From contig NZ_CP004388.1 in assembly GCF_000300235.2 (NCBI RefSeq), forward strand, positions 291,501 through 355,500: a DNA stretch of 64,000 nucleotides. Reading direction: 5' to 3'. Each line of letters opens with the position of its first letter. Positions within the stretch are counted from its first letter, which is position 1. Origin of the DNA: Thalassospira xiamenensis M-5 = DSM 17429. GTDB taxonomy: Bacteria > Pseudomonadota > Alphaproteobacteria > Rhodospirillales > Thalassospiraceae. The notes under the pieces are model-generated. The model saw nothing but the letters and a program-made list of their open reading frames with translations. It had not been told where the DNA came from and did not search any database. This document shows positions 1-11,499 of the stretch, piece after piece. A program made the position numbers and the translations under genes.

Positions 1-706
1 CAATGAAGCCGGCAACCGGCTTTTTGACTTTGGAAGCTTGCAGGAATTCACATGCTTCTTCTTCGGCGGAACCACCGATTTCACCGATCATGATGATGCC
101 CTGGGTTTCAGGGTCATTCAGGAACAGTTCAAGGCAATCGATGAAGTTGGTGCCGTTGACCGGGTCACCACCGATACCGATACAGGTCGACTGACCCAGC
201 CCTGCGGCGGTGGTCTGTGCGACTGCTTCGTAGGTCAGCGTACCGGAACGCGAAACGATACCGATTTTGCCACGACGGTGAATGTGGCCCGGCATGATGC
301 CGATCTTGCATTCGTCCGGCGTGATGACACCCGGGCAGTTCGGACCGACCAGACGGGTTTTCGAACCCGAAAGGGCGCGCTTGACGCGAACCATGTCGGC
401 AACCGGAATGCCTTCGGTGATGCAGACAGCCAGTTCGACCTTGGCGTCGATGGCCTCTAAGATCGCATCAGCGGCGAAGGGCGGCGGAACATAGATCACC
501 GATGCATTGGCACCGGTCACATGGACCGCTTCGTCAACGGTGTTGAAGACCGGCAGGTCAAGGTGCTTGGTGCCGCCTTTACCCGGGGTCACGCCGCCAA
601 CCATTTTGGTGCCATAGGCAATTGCCTGTTCGCTGTGGAAGGTACCCTGCGAACCGGTGAAACCCTGGCAGATAACTTTGGTGTTTTTATCGACGAGAAC
701 AGCCAT
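1..706 (-). CDS. sucD: Succinyl-CoA synthetase alpha subunit, 3' end outside window
   Basis: This is the alpha (CoA- and phosphohistidine-carrying) subunit of succinate-CoA ligase, which makes succinate and ATP/GTP from succinyl-CoA in the TCA cycle. The first 235 codons are present. They include the N-terminal CoA-binding Rossmann region ([15 protein letters not shown] near residues 16-30, then TPGKGG), the GPNCPGVI segment and [13 protein letters not shown]. The catalytic histidine of the family (near 247) falls just outside the window. The ATG at 706 lies 2 bases after the sucC stop, so the two are co-translated. The last visible codons encode KKPVAGFI, the conserved stretch just before the phosphohistidine loop. 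Confidence 0.97.
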   Translation of the reverse strand, partial: MAVLVDKNTKVICQGFTGSQGTFHSEQAIAYGTKMVGGVTPGKGGTKHLDLPVFNTVDEAVHVTGANASVIYVPPPFAADAILEAIDAKVELAVCITEGIPVADMVRVKRALSGSKTRLVGPNCPGVITPDECKIGIMPGHIHRRGKIGIVSRSGTLTYEAVAQTTAAGLGQSTCIGIGGDPVNGTNFIDCLELFLNDPETQGIIMIGEIGGSAEEEACEFLQASKVKKPVAGFI

Positions 707-708
707 AG

Positions 709-1908
709 TTACGCGGCCTCCTTCACAGCTTTGACCACCTTTTCGGCGGCATCGGCAAGGTTATCGGCCGAAACAATCGGCAGACCCGATTCTTCGAGGA
801 TTTTCTTGCCAAGTTCGACATTCGTACCTTCGAGGCGAACGACCAGCGGAACGTTCAGGCTGACTTCGCGGGCTGCTGCCACAACGCCGTCTGCGATCAC
901 GTCACAGCGCATGATACCGCCAAAGATGTTGACCAGGATGCCTTCGACATTCGGGTCAGACAGGATCAGCTTGAAGGCCGTGGTCACGCGTTCCTTGGTG
1001 GCACCGCCGCCAACGTCAAGGAAGTTTGCCGGTGCACCGCCATAAAGCTTGATGATGTCCATGGTTGCCATGGCAAGGCCTGCGCCGTTGACCATGCAGC
1101 CGATGGTGCCGTCGAGCTTGATGTAGTTGAGGCTGTGTTTTGCAGCTTCGAGCTCGGCCGGGTTTTCTTCGTCTTCGTCGCGCAGTTCTTCGATGTCGGG
1201 ATGACGGAACAGCGCGTTGTCGTCGAAGTTCATTTTGCAATCAAGCGCGATGATGTCGCCATCACCGGTAACGACCAGCGGGTTGATTTCAACCATGGCT
1301 GCATCGGTTTCGAGGAAGCAGTTATACATGGCGGTCATGAATTTGACGGCCTTGGAAACCTGTTTGCCTTCGAGGCCCAGTGCGAATGCGAGTTTACGGC
1401 CATGGAAGCCCGAGAAACCGGCAGCCGGATCGATGTCAACGGTGACGATCTTTTCCGGGGTTGCTTCGGCAACTTCTTCGATGTCCATGCCGCCTTCGGT
1501 GGAGGCCATGAAGATCACGCGCGAAGTGGCACGGTCAACAAGCAGCGAAAGATAAAGTTCGCGTGCGATGTCGCAGCCTTCTTCGATATAGACGCGTTTG
1601 ACTTCCTTGCCATCCGGACCGGTCTGGTGGGTGACCAGGGTCGCGCCGAGCATCTGGCCGGCATTGGTGCCGACTTCCTCGACGCTTTTGACGACGCGAA
1701 CGCCGCCCTTATCGCCAGCGGATGCTTCCTTGAAGGTGCCTTTACCGCGGCCGCCTGCATGGATCTGTGATTTCACCACGTAAACCGGGCCAGCCAGGGA
1801 CTGGGCCGCTTCGGTGGCTTCCGCAGCGGTGTATGCAACCTTGCCGTTCGGCACGGTCACACCGTATTTGCGAAGAATTTCTTTCGCCTGGTACTCATGA
1901 ATATTCAT
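709..1908 (-). CDS. sucC: Succinyl-CoA synthetase beta subunit
   Basis: Beta subunit of succinate-CoA ligase (TCA cycle, cytoplasm), 399 residues against about 390 in the family. An N-terminal ATP-grasp domain carries [12 protein letters not shown] (residues 48-59) and the metal and nucleotide site VEINPLVV (206-213). The C-terminal ligase-CoA domain shows FLDVGGGAT and [13 protein letters not shown]. It is followed by sucD after 2 bases. Upstream, a terminator closes mdh and a 25-bp imperfect palindrome sits before the start. sucCD may therefore have its own control separate from mdh, although the three genes lie in the order mdh-sucC-sucD usual in alphaproteobacteria. Confidence 0.98.
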   Translation of the reverse strand: MNIHEYQAKEILRKYGVTVPNGKVAYTAAEATEAAQSLAGPVYVVKSQIHAGGRGKGTFKEASAGDKGGVRVVKSVEEVGTNAGQMLGATLVTHQTGPDGKEVKRVYIEEGCDIARELYLSLLVDRATSRVIFMASTEGGMDIEEVAEATPEKIVTVDIDPAAGFSGFHGRKLAFALGLEGKQVSKAVKFMTAMYNCFLETDAAMVEINPLVVTGDGDIIALDCKMNFDDNALFRHPDIEELRDEDEENPAELEAAKHSLNYIKLDGTIGCMVNGAGLAMATMDIIKLYGGAPANFLDVGGGATKERVTTAFKLILSDPNVEGILVNIFGGIMRCDVIADGVVAAAREVSLNVPLVVRLEGTNVELGKKILEESGLPIVSADNLADAAEKVVKAVKEAA

Positions 1909-2009
1909 GTTCGGTCGCTTTCTTGCCTTCCGTACGATTTCCTGTGGGTCAGAAATCGTGGTTTCAATGTCCCTGCTTCATAACGGGACGTTGTTGCGAG
2001 GCCCGCGTT

Positions 2010-2034
2010 CATTGACGTTATAATAACGACAATG
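2010..2034. promoter_or_regulatory. 25-bp imperfect palindrome between mdh and sucC
   Basis: The arms are CATTG-x-CGTTAT and ATAACG-x-CAATG around one central base, so 11 of 12 positions pair. It lies about 100 bases upstream of sucC and touches the U-tract of the mdh terminator. The AT-rich centre (TATAAT on the plus strand, ATTATA on the minus) could be a promoter element or an operator. Which protein binds it, if any, cannot be told from the sequence. Confidence 0.4.
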
Positions 2035-2066
2035 AATGAAAAACGGGCCGGTCACTGACCAGCCCG
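2034..2066 (-). terminator. Rho-independent terminator of mdh
   Basis: On the minus strand an 11-bp stem (CGGGCTGGTCA / TGACCGGCCCG, one G-U pair) with a very small loop is followed by TTTTTCATT. It begins 10 bases after the mdh stop codon and should separate mdh from sucCD. Confidence 0.8.
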
Positions 2067-2076
2067 CTTCGCGATC

Positions 2077-3624
<1,548 letters not shown>

Positions 3625-4764
3625 TCAGGTCAGATGCGGCATGTCGAGATATTCCTGGCTGCGCATTTCGGTCATGCGCGACACGGTGCGCTGAAATTCA
3701 AACGAATAATCGCCGTCGGTATAGATTTCCGACGGATCGCATTCAATCGCACAGATCAGCTTGGTTTTATGTTCATACATCGCATCGATGAGGGTTCCGA
3801 ACCGTTTGGCCCAATCACGGCGCGAGTCCGGCAGTTTCGGGATCAGGTCGATGACGATGGTGTGGAAATGGGTGGCAATCGCGATGTAATCGCCCGGTCC
3901 GAGCGGCTTGGTGCAAAGTTCGTCAAAGGTGAAGCGCGCCACACCGGCCCCGGCGGCGGAAATTTCGATCTTGCGGCCCTTGTTGGTCAGGCTGTCGGGG
4001 GCGACGCGCGCACCTTCGGTGACGGTTGCGAACATCTCGTCAATTTTCGCTTTCGCATCGGGACCTGCCGGGAACAGGAAGACATCGGCCGCGGTCAGAT
4101 TGCGCATGCGGTAATCGGTGGGGCTTGCGAGTTCGAGCACATCAAGTTTCTGTTTGATCATGTCGATGAAGGGCAGGAAGTTCTGACGTTGCAGGCCGTC
4201 TTTGTAAAGATCATCGGGCATGCGGTTGGATGTGGTGACAATCACCACGCCATGATCAAAAAGCTGTTCGAACAGGCGGCCCAGAATCATCGCATCGGTG
4301 ATGTCGGTGACCTGCATTTCATCAAAGCATAAAAGCCACGCATCATTGGCCAGATCCTTGGCAATTGGCGGGATCGGGTCGGCATCGTCCTTTGATTTGG
4401 TTTTGCGGAAACGGTGCATGCGATCATGCACGTCCTGCATGAAATCGTGGAAATGCACCCGGCGTTTGCGATCCACGGCAACGGTTTCGTAAAACAGGTC
4501 CATCAGCATCGATTTGCCGCGCCCGACTTCGCCGTAAATATAAAGGCCCTGCGGCGGTTCGGGTTCTTCGCGGCGGCGTGTCAGGCCAAACCGTTCGCGC
4601 CAGCCGCCCGACCCGGTGTGGGGTTCGTAATGGTTCAGCGCCTTGAACAGGCTTTGCAGTTTTTCGGCACAGAGTTCCTGCATGGGATCATGGGACAGTT
4701 CGCCCGCGGTGATTTTCGCGCGGTAACGTGAAAGCGGGCCGTCGGTCATCAAGGATCTCGTCAT
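3625..4764 (-). CDS. zapE: Cell division ATPase ZapE (AFG1-like)
   Basis: P-loop ATPase of the AFG1/ZapE family, 379 residues, in the usual range. Walker A is GEVGRGKS (78-85) and Walker B is LLCFDEMQVTD (about 144-154). FDEL-type and TSNR motifs follow (VVTTSNRMPDDLY). In Escherichia coli ZapE acts at the Z-ring under stress; the mitochondrial relative AFG1 helps turn over respiratory subunits. The position next to mdh-sucCD is common in alphaproteobacteria. Two ATGs are possible (4764 and 4749) and the choice hardly changes the protein. Confidence 0.93.
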   Translation of the reverse strand: MTRSLMTDGPLSRYRAKITAGELSHDPMQELCAEKLQSLFKALNHYEPHTGSGGWRERFGLTRRREEPEPPQGLYIYGEVGRGKSMLMDLFYETVAVDRKRRVHFHDFMQDVHDRMHRFRKTKSKDDADPIPPIAKDLANDAWLLCFDEMQVTDITDAMILGRLFEQLFDHGVVIVTTSNRMPDDLYKDGLQRQNFLPFIDMIKQKLDVLELASPTDYRMRNLTAADVFLFPAGPDAKAKIDEMFATVTEGARVAPDSLTNKGRKIEISAAGAGVARFTFDELCTKPLGPGDYIAIATHFHTIVIDLIPKLPDSRRDWAKRFGTLIDAMYEHKTKLICAIECDPSEIYTDGDYSFEFQRTVSRMTEMRSQEYLDMPHLT

Positions 4765-4860
4765 GCAGTGAAAAGGAATAAGGAGGCAATGTCATAGCGC
4801 CAAGCTGCTTTGCAATGCAACATGCTGATGTGACATAGGTGTTTATGCCGTGTTTTGGAA

Positions 4861-5850
4861 TCAGATCAGGCGCATCTTTTTAAACAGCCAGATTTCAAAC
4901 AGGACAATCCCGGCCAGAATGATCGAAACGCCCAGAAAGCCAAACGGGCTTTCGGCGGCGGGAATTCCGCCGACATTGATGCCCAGAAGCCCGGTGACGA
5001 AACTGATCGGCAGGAACAGACCGGCGATCACGGTCAGCCAGTACATGGTGCGGTTCATGCGTTCGGTTTCCAGCGCCATCATGTTTTCATTGACGATCTG
5101 GATGCGTTCGCGAAGGGAGTCAAATTCTTCGACCAGGCGGATGGTTTTATCGGTCAGCGTGCGTGCGCGGCGTTTATAGCGTTTATCAAGCCAGGCGGTT
5201 TTATGTTCGACATATTGCGCCAGCGCATCGCGTTGCGGGGACAGGTGGCGGCGCAGACGCAAAAGCTGATTGCGGACATCCGAACAGCGCCGACGCAGCG
5301 GCAGGGTTTTGTTTTCAGGCGTGCCTTCCTGATCGTCTTCGATGGTGTCGACTTCGTCTTCGAGGCCAAGCACGACATTGTCGACGCGAAATACCAGCCG
5401 TTCGGCGACGGTGAGGACGAAATCATCGGGATTGCGCGGCGCGTTATTCTGCGCAATCGCGGCCCGGATATCATCAAATGCCTTCAGCGACCGGTTGCGC
5501 AGCGTAATCACCAGATTGCCCGATACCCAGAAGCGGGCCGAAATCATATCGGCGGGATCATTTTCGGCGTTCAGATTGACGCCCCGCAAATTCATCGAAT
5601 AGCCATGATCATAAAAGAAGACCGATGGCCGGGTGCCGCGCGTGGACAGGTTATCGGCGATGGTGGGGTCAAGTCCGACAATATCGATCAGCCAGCGCCG
5701 GACGCCATCGGCCATCCAGTCGAGATGCACCCAGAGAAATTCATGTTCACCGGTTTGGGGAAGGTTTTTGCTGATGTCCTGCCATTCAAGGGGCGTTCCG
5801 TTGCCGTCGCTATCGAGTTTAAAAGCATTGATCAGGGCGGATGAAGGCAT
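4861..5850 (-). CDS. zntB: ZntB/CorA-family divalent metal transporter
   Basis: CorA-superfamily inner-membrane channel. I place the start at ATG 5850, giving 329 residues, because a GGAG ribosome binding site lies 8 bases upstream and this matches ZntB length (about 327). The frame stays open to a TTG at 5946. The long cytoplasmic N-terminal domain is rich in charged helices. Two transmembrane helices lie at the C-terminus, with the pore signature written GIN (LLGINVGGIP) instead of the GMN of classical CorA. GIN and other GxN variants are typical of ZntB-type zinc transporters, so zinc rather than magnesium is the likelier ion. It stands alone, divergent from the mechanosensitive channel gene. 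Confidence 0.85.
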   Translation of the reverse strand: MPSSALINAFKLDSDGNGTPLEWQDISKNLPQTGEHEFLWVHLDWMADGVRRWLIDIVGLDPTIADNLSTRGTRPSVFFYDHGYSMNLRGVNLNAENDPADMISARFWVSGNLVITLRNRSLKAFDDIRAAIAQNNAPRNPDDFVLTVAERLVFRVDNVVLGLEDEVDTIEDDQEGTPENKTLPLRRRCSDVRNQLLRLRRHLSPQRDALAQYVEHKTAWLDKRYKRRARTLTDKTIRLVEEFDSLRERIQIVNENMMALETERMNRTMYWLTVIAGLFLPISFVTGLLGINVGGIPAAESPFGFLGVSIILAGIVLFEIWLFKKMRLI

Positions 5851-6004
5851 GTGGGGCTCCGTCTGGTGCTTGAAGACAGGTTGGGGCCGGTCCGGGAACG
5901 AAACGGGACGTGATTCGTTATCGACGACAGTGTAACCTGTTTGCAAATCAGGAAAAACGGGTTTTGGGCATTCGCCCGCCAGAGGTCAGTATGGAATATC
6001 TATC

Positions 6005-8596
6005 ATGACGACAGTTCGACCGATTGTAGTGTGGATCATGGCGACAATAATGTCCGCCATCCTGATCAGTGGCGGCGCATATGCGCAGGACAAGACACAG
6101 GAAAATCCCCAGAAGATCGAACTGGATCAAAGCCAGAAACTGATATCTGGCTGGAATGACGGTCTTGATGACATTGATGCGGCCCTGTCGGACGGCGAAG
6201 TCAGCGGGCGGCTGTTAAATGAAAGCCGGGCCCAGGTCGAAAAGATCACCGAGGGCAGTGCGACATTGCAGTCAAGTGCGGCGGAGCGTCTGAACCGCCT
6301 GAATGCCGCCCTTGGCAAACTGGGCGAACCGCCCGCCGAAGGCCAAAGTGAAGTCCCCGCGGTTGCCGCCGAACGATCCCGTCTTAACGATGCCATTGCC
6401 GAGATCAGCGGCGTGATCAAGCAGGTTGAACTGGTTGATTTCCGTGCGACCGAGGTTTCCGACCATCTGGCGCGGATTTCGCGCGAACGGTTTACGCGGC
6501 GTATTCTGGGCCGGGTTGACGTGCCGTGGGACGGCGAAACCTGGGGCCAGGTATGGTCGGGCGCGATTGAGCTGCCCGACATGGTGCGCAGCCGCTATGC
6601 CGATCTTGATCTTGAAGGCCAGATTGGCGACGAGCTGGCAGAGGTCGCGCCGGGGCTGGTGTTGCTGGCGTTTATCGTGATGGCCGCCCTGATCGGCGGC
6701 GAGGTCGCGGTGCTGCGCTGGTTGCCGGAAAGATGGCAGCATGTGCCAAAGGAAGACCGGGTTTCATTGATATCGGGGACGCGGTTCCTGTTTACGGCGA
6801 TGGTGCCGGGTATCGCGCTTGTGATTGCCTATCAGATCGTTAATCGACAGCCCGACCTTCTGGCCGGAAGCATGGGCGATTTCATCTATCAGTGCTTTGC
6901 CGCCCTTTTGTTCCTGCTGTTTGTCGGGGCGGCGATCCGCAGTATTTATTCCCCGTTCCTGCCGGGGATGCGGCGCGCGGGCACGACCGCGACGGGGGCG
7001 CGGGTTGTCGGGCTTTTATCGTTGCTGGCGGCGGTGATTTACGCATCCGATCTGGTGCTGTTGCAGGGTGCGACCACGCTTGGCACGTCGCTTGAAATCG
7101 CGCTGGTGCAAAGTGTTTCCAACGTTTTCCTGATTTCGGTCATTCTGTTTGTCTGTTCGCTTGGCGTGTTCTGGGAACATGGCGAACCGGACCGGCACGA
7201 ATTATGGGCCAAGGTCGAAAGACGGTCGCGCCGCGGATTGCGGATCGTGGCGGTCCTGCTGCCGGTGCTGACGCTTCTGGGCTATGTGGCACTCGCACGG
7301 TTCATCCTTGAAAACCTGATGACCGGGCTTGCGTTTATCACCAGTTACTGGCTTTTGCGCGGCTATGCGCGCGCCCTTGTGCATACCTATCTGGTGAAAC
7401 CGTCATCGCCCGATGATGACGGGGCCAGTGATGCGGTGCATGGCACGCTTTATTTCTGGCTGCGTGTGACGATTGATGTCGTGATGTTTTCGGTTGCCGT
7501 GCCGCTGGCGGTGCTGATCTTTACCGACATTGCGTGGGCGGATTTGCTTGATGCCGCCGAAAAGGCGTTTATCGGGATACAGGTGGGCGGGATCAATTTC
7601 TCGCTCCGCGCCATTCTGATCGCGATTTTGCTGTTCCTTGCGGTTCTGGGCGTCATGCGGTTTTTCCAGCGGATGCTCAATACGCGCGTTCTGCCCAACA
7701 CCAAGCTTGACGAAGGTTTGCAGCATTCGGTTTCGGCGATTTTCGGCTATGCCGGGATTTGCCTTGCGGTGTTGCTGGCGATTTCGGCGGCGGGGATGGA
7801 TTTGTCCAACCTTGCGATCATTGCCGGTGCGATTTCGGTCGGTATCGGTTTTGGCATGCAAAGTATCGTCAGTAACTTTGTGTCGGGCCTGATCCTTCTG
7901 ATCGAACGGCCGATCAAGGTGGGTGACTGGATCGTGGTCGGGGCCGATCAGGGGCTGGTCAAGGATATCCGGGTGCGCGCGACCGAGATCGAAACCTTTG
8001 ACCGGTCATCGGTGGTGATCCCGAACTCCGAACTGATTTCGAACCGGGTGATGAACTGGACGCTGAAAGATCGCAGCGGGCGGGGGATTATCCGTATCGG
8101 GGTTTCGTATGGATCGGATGCCAACAAGGTGCGTGAAATCCTGCTGGAGATCGCCGATAAGCGCCGCGAAATCCTGAGCTATCCGGCACCACAGGTGGTG
8201 TTTATGGATTTCGGGGCCAGCTCGCTTGATTTCGAATTGCGCTACTTCCTGCGCGATATCGGTGATGTTCTGTCGGTGGGCAGTGCGGTGCGGTTCGAGA
8301 TCCTTGAACGGTTCCGGGCCGAAGGTGTTGAAATTCCGTTCCCGCAGCAGGATGTGCATTTCCGCGATATCGACAGATTGGCGGCCGCCATCCGCGATGC
8401 CGGGCGGGGCAATGCCAAGCCGGTGATCGAGGCGAAGGATGATGTTCCTGAGGCGAATGCCGAAACAGGTGATGGCGAGGGAGCCGACCCGGCCACACCG
8501 CCATCGACGGCCAAGGATGAAAACCGCGACAAGGATGCGGCGGCGCGCAGTATCCCCGATGCCGGGGGGGATGCGGACGGGGATGGGCCACGTTAA
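6005..8596 (+). CDS. Large MscS-family mechanosensitive channel with DUF3772 domain
   Basis: An 863-residue protein. A signal peptide ends near ISGGAYAQ, followed by a periplasmic helical DUF3772-type domain (about 30-220). About ten membrane segments (220-560) come next, then the MscS pore and beta domain: the pore helix segment is GAISVGIGFGMQSIVSNFVSGLILL, and RPIKVGDWI is followed by VRATEIETFD and VIPNSELIS. Such YbiO/MscK-like channels open under membrane tension and release solutes during osmotic downshock. The last 60 residues form a hydrophilic acidic tail (EANAETGDGEGAD and DAGGDADGDGPR) without predicted structure. Gene-end spacing to the convergent Nudix gene is only 18 bases. Confidence 0.92.
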   Translation: MTTVRPIVVWIMATIMSAILISGGAYAQDKTQENPQKIELDQSQKLISGWNDGLDDIDAALSDGEVSGRLLNESRAQVEKITEGSATLQSSAAERLNRLNAALGKLGEPPAEGQSEVPAVAAERSRLNDAIAEISGVIKQVELVDFRATEVSDHLARISRERFTRRILGRVDVPWDGETWGQVWSGAIELPDMVRSRYADLDLEGQIGDELAEVAPGLVLLAFIVMAALIGGEVAVLRWLPERWQHVPKEDRVSLISGTRFLFTAMVPGIALVIAYQIVNRQPDLLAGSMGDFIYQCFAALLFLLFVGAAIRSIYSPFLPGMRRAGTTATGARVVGLLSLLAAVIYASDLVLLQGATTLGTSLEIALVQSVSNVFLISVILFVCSLGVFWEHGEPDRHELWAKVERRSRRGLRIVAVLLPVLTLLGYVALARFILENLMTGLAFITSYWLLRGYARALVHTYLVKPSSPDDDGASDAVHGTLYFWLRVTIDVVMFSVAVPLAVLIFTDIAWADLLDAAEKAFIGIQVGGINFSLRAILIAILLFLAVLGVMRFFQRMLNTRVLPNTKLDEGLQHSVSAIFGYAGICLAVLLAISAAGMDLSNLAIIAGAISVGIGFGMQSIVSNFVSGLILLIERPIKVGDWIVVGADQGLVKDIRVRATEIETFDRSSVVIPNSELISNRVMNWTLKDRSGRGIIRIGVSYGSDANKVREILLEIADKRREILSYPAPQVVFMDFGASSLDFELRYFLRDIGDVLSVGSAVRFEILERFRAEGVEIPFPQQDVHFRDIDRLAAAIRDAGRGNAKPVIEAKDDVPEANAETGDGEGADPATPPSTAKDENRDKDAAARSIPDAGGDADGDGPR

Positions 8597-8614
8597 GCGG
8601 GTAATCGGGCGGTA

Positions 8615-9022
8615 TTAAATATCGAAAAGCGCAGCCGTGATCTTTTGGCCCATCGGGGCCATCAGGTGACGGTCGCGTTGCGTGAGCCAGCGCATTTCGG
8701 CGATTTCGCGTGATGGGGTCAATGTGCCGGTGAAGCGGGCGGCAAAGCATTGCATGCGGACAATAACCCCAGATGGCTGGTTATGGCCGCGACCGGCATG
8801 GATGCCCAGCGGGCGGATGGATTTTTCGATCAGCATCACGCCCAGTTCTTCACGGATTTCACGGATCAGGGCTTCGATGGCGGTTTCGTCCGCATCGATC
8901 TTGCCACCGGGCAGGTAAAAACGATCCCGCCCGTGGCTTCTTACCGACAGGACTTTGCCGCCGTCGCGGAAAATCCAGTTGGCGGTTTCGACAATCCTTG
9001 GGGCTGGTCTGATAGCGTTCAT
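8615..9022 (-). CDS. Nudix hydrolase
   Basis: A 135-residue Nudix protein. The full Nudix box is visible as GGKIDADETAIEALIREI followed by REELGV, matching the GX5EX7REUXEEXGU pattern. These enzymes hydrolyse nucleoside diphosphates linked to another group; the substrate cannot be predicted here. The gene follows nadC by 15 bases on the same strand, so a link to NAD or nucleotide housekeeping is possible but not shown. Length and the FYLPGGKID context resemble small MutT-like proteins. Confidence 0.88.
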   Translation of the reverse strand: MNAIRPAPRIVETANWIFRDGGKVLSVRSHGRDRFYLPGGKIDADETAIEALIREIREELGVMLIEKSIRPLGIHAGRGHNQPSGVIVRMQCFAARFTGTLTPSREIAEMRWLTQRDRHLMAPMGQKITAALFDI

Positions 9023-9037
9023 CGTGATCTGCCCCGA

Positions 9038-9889
9038 TCAGAGAATGGCGACATCCAGCCCGATATCGACCGCCGGGGCCGATTGGGTGATGCGCCCGAC
9101 CGAGACATAATCAACCCCGGTGGCGGCAATCGCGCCAATGGTTTGCAGGTTCACACCACCCGATGCCTCTGTCTTGCAGCGGCCCGCGACAATCGCGACG
9201 GCCTGACGGAGCATATCGGGGCCCATGTTATCAAGCAGGATGATGTCGGCACCGGCATCTGTGGCTTCACGGACCTGATCGAGCGTATCGCATTCGACTT
9301 CGATTTTCGGCAGGTTGGCCGCACGGGCGGATTTCACGCATTCGGTGATCGAGCCGACAACGCCGATATGGTTATCCTTGATCATCACCCCGTCATAAAG
9401 ACCCATGCGGTGGTTCAGAGCACCCCCCATGCGGGTGGCGTATTTTTCCATCTTGCGCCAGCCCGGAAGGGTTTTGCGGGTATCAAGCAATCTGGCGGTC
9501 GTATCGCCCATCGCCGCGACATAGCTGCGTGTGGTGGTGGCAATGCCAGACAGATGTTGCAGGGTATTGAGGGCTGTGCGTTCCGCGGTCAGGATGCCGC
9601 GTGCATTGCCTTCGACCACGGCCAGCACGTCCTTGGCGGTAATCGCATCGCCGTCCTCGCAATGCTTGGTGATTTTGGCATCGGGGACCAGTTTGCGGAA
9701 ACATTCAAGGGCGATATCCAGACCGGCGACCACGATATCCTCGCGCGTTTCAAGGGCGACGCGCAGGCGCGCATCGGCGGGGATGACATTGTCCGATGTG
9801 ATGTCACCGGTGCCGATATCCTCGGCAAAGGCGCGGTCGATGAATTCGGAAATTTCAGCCTGGGTCAGGACGGTCATGGTGGGGCGCAT
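9038..9889 (-). CDS. nadC: Quinolinate phosphoribosyltransferase (decarboxylating)
   Basis: Converts quinolinate and PRPP to nicotinate mononucleotide in de novo NAD synthesis. Diagnostic stretches are DTRKTLPGWRKMEKYA, GGALNHRMGLYDGVMIKDNH, IEVECDTLDQ and the phosphate-binding ASGGV near the C-terminus. The frame is open to a TTG at 9925, but that extension runs through the nadA terminator hairpin, so the start is ATG 9889 or ATG 9877 (283 or 279 residues, the normal length). It follows nadA on the same strand. No nadB was seen in the window. Confidence 0.96.
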   Translation of the reverse strand: MRPTMTVLTQAEISEFIDRAFAEDIGTGDITSDNVIPADARLRVALETREDIVVAGLDIALECFRKLVPDAKITKHCEDGDAITAKDVLAVVEGNARGILTAERTALNTLQHLSGIATTTRSYVAAMGDTTARLLDTRKTLPGWRKMEKYATRMGGALNHRMGLYDGVMIKDNHIGVVGSITECVKSARAANLPKIEVECDTLDQVREATDAGADIILLDNMGPDMLRQAVAIVAGRCKTEASGGVNLQTIGAIAATGVDYVSVGRITQSAPAVDIGLDVAIL

Positions 9890-9910
9890 CTTTTTGGGGG
9901 AGGGGGATGG

Positions 9911-9948
9911 AAAACAGCCCCGCAAAACAAGATTTCTGCGGGGCTGTT
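9911..9948 (-). terminator. Hairpin between nadA and nadC
   Basis: A perfect 12-bp stem (AACAGCCCCGCA at 9913-9924 with TGCGGGGCTGTT at 9937-9948) begins 12 bases after the nadA stop and is followed on the minus strand by TT and then a C-rich run, not a strong T-tract. It probably attenuates rather than fully stops transcription into nadC. Confidence 0.6.
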
Positions 9949-9960
9949 GATAAGGTCGAA

Positions 9961-10983
9961 TTAGGCCGCGTTTTCTTTTTTCAGCGGAATGCCCTTTGAC
10001 ATTTCCAGCATCCGTTCAAGCGGTTTGACCGCCGCAACACGCAAATCTTCGGGCATGATGATCTGCGGGCCGTTATTGACCAGACACAGATAAAGCTTTT
10101 CAAGCGTGTTCAGTTCCATGAACGGGCAGTTGTTGCACGCGCACGATCCATCGGCACCGGGCACGGGAATGAATTCCTTGTGCGGGGCGGCTTTTTCCAT
10201 CTGGTGGATGATGTGGGGTTCGGTCGCGATCAGGTATTTCTGATCCGGGCCGTTGATCACATATTCCAGAATGGCGCGGGTTGATCCGATGTGATCGGCA
10301 TGTTTGAGAATGCCGTCATGGCATTCCGGGTGGGCCGCGATTTTGGCATCCGGGTTCTGGGTTTTAAGGCGGATCAGTTCGCGTTCGGAAAACTGTTCAT
10401 GCACGATGCATGAGCCGTTCCACAGCGTCATGTCACGGCCGGTTTTTTTGGCCAGATACGTGCCAAGGTGACGGTCCGGTGCCCACAGGATCGGTTTATC
10501 AAGCGGGATCTGATCGATGATTTCAGCCGCGTTCGACGAGGTCACGATGATATCGGAGGCGGCCTTTACCTCGGCCGAGCAGTTGATATAGGTGACCGAC
10601 ACGTGATCGGGATGCTGTTCGCGGAATTTGCGGAACGGTTCGGGCTGACACGAATCTTCGAGAGAGCAGCCGGCCTTTGAATCGGGCAGCAGCACGGTTT
10701 TGTTCGGGCTGAGGATTTTGGCGACCTCGGCCATGAAACGCACACCGCAGAACACGATGACATCGGCATCGGTTTCGGCGGCCTTGCGCGACAGATCAAG
10801 GCTGTCACCGACAAAGTCGGCCAGATCCTGAATTTCTCCGTCCTGATAATAATGGGCCAGAATGATCGCGTTTTTCTCTTTCTTGAGGCGGGCGATTTCC
10901 GCTTCAAGATCAAGGGTCGGATCAATCTGCATTTCAGACATTGCGCCGGGCGCGGCCTCGGCGATGGTGGCAATCTGGTTCAT
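9961..10983 (-). CDS. nadA: Quinolinate synthase A
   Basis: Iron-sulfur enzyme that condenses iminoaspartate with dihydroxyacetone phosphate to quinolinate, 340 residues. The three cluster cysteines typical of NadA are visible: [12 protein letters not shown], a middle GSCIVHEQF region and the C-terminal [17 protein letters not shown]. The HPECHDG segment and [20 protein letters not shown] are also family hallmarks. Downstream lie nadC and the Nudix gene, which suggests an NAD operon partly separated by a hairpin. About 290 bases upstream are free for promoter sequences. Confidence 0.97.
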   Translation of the reverse strand: MNQIATIAEAAPGAMSEMQIDPTLDLEAEIARLKKEKNAIILAHYYQDGEIQDLADFVGDSLDLSRKAAETDADVIVFCGVRFMAEVAKILSPNKTVLLPDSKAGCSLEDSCQPEPFRKFREQHPDHVSVTYINCSAEVKAASDIIVTSSNAAEIIDQIPLDKPILWAPDRHLGTYLAKKTGRDMTLWNGSCIVHEQFSERELIRLKTQNPDAKIAAHPECHDGILKHADHIGSTRAILEYVINGPDQKYLIATEPHIIHQMEKAAPHKEFIPVPGADGSCACNNCPFMELNTLEKLYLCLVNNGPQIIMPEDLRVAAVKPLERMLEMSKGIPLKKENAA

Positions 10984-11274
10984 GGCGTCGTCTCATCTCG
11001 CCTGTTGCAAGCCGGAGATAAGCAGCGGGTCCCGGCATTGCAAGTTAATGACAGTTTGAAACCTCAATATCGCCATTGGACCGGGATGGCAAGGAATTGG
11101 GGGATGACGGTGATCTTTGTTGAAGGGCACTTCACCGTAATATAACCGCCCGGCCTATAAACGCGGGGGTAGCCGCGACCTGCTGCTACATATCTGCGTT
11201 GCAGAACGCGAAGTGTGCATTTGCCCGGGATGGGGGCATAACACGCGCAGATGATGCAGATGAGAGTCTTTGAT

Positions 11275-11499
11275 ATGGATTGGGTCCCTATAGCCTTTGG
11301 TACGTTCAAGGGTGTCGCGTTGGGCACGGGCATGTTCTTTGCCATCAAGTGGCATTACGATCAGGGAAAGAAGATCGGCAGGCGGAAGGTGCTGATTGCG
11401 ACTGCCAAGATGGCGGCAATCTTCGTGCTGGCGGTTCTGGTCCTTGGGCTCGTTACCTTCGGGCTTGGCAATATGCTTGGTCTGGATCTGAGTTACTGA
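11275..11499 (+). CDS. Small two-helix membrane protein, unknown
   Basis: I do not recognise this gene. The frame encodes about 74 residues from ATG 11275 (MDWVPIAFGTFKG), with in-frame ATGs also at 11251, 11254 and 11260. The chosen start has a GAGAG about 8 bases upstream. Two hydrophobic segments (VALGTGMFFAIKW and MAAIFVLAVLVLGLVTFGLG) flank a basic loop KKIGRRK, as expected for a small inner-membrane protein with a cytoplasmic loop. Codon use resembles neighbouring genes. It stands alone between nadA (divergent) and the next unknown small gene. Confidence 0.6.
   Translation: MDWVPIAFGTFKGVALGTGMFFAIKWHYDQGKKIGRRKVLIATAKMAAIFVLAVLVLGLVTFGLGNMLGLDLSY

Noticed and set aside
9890..9925. N-terminal extension of nadC from TTG 9925
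   Set aside because: The extension lies in the stem of the nadA hairpin, and family members start near ATG 9889 or 9877.
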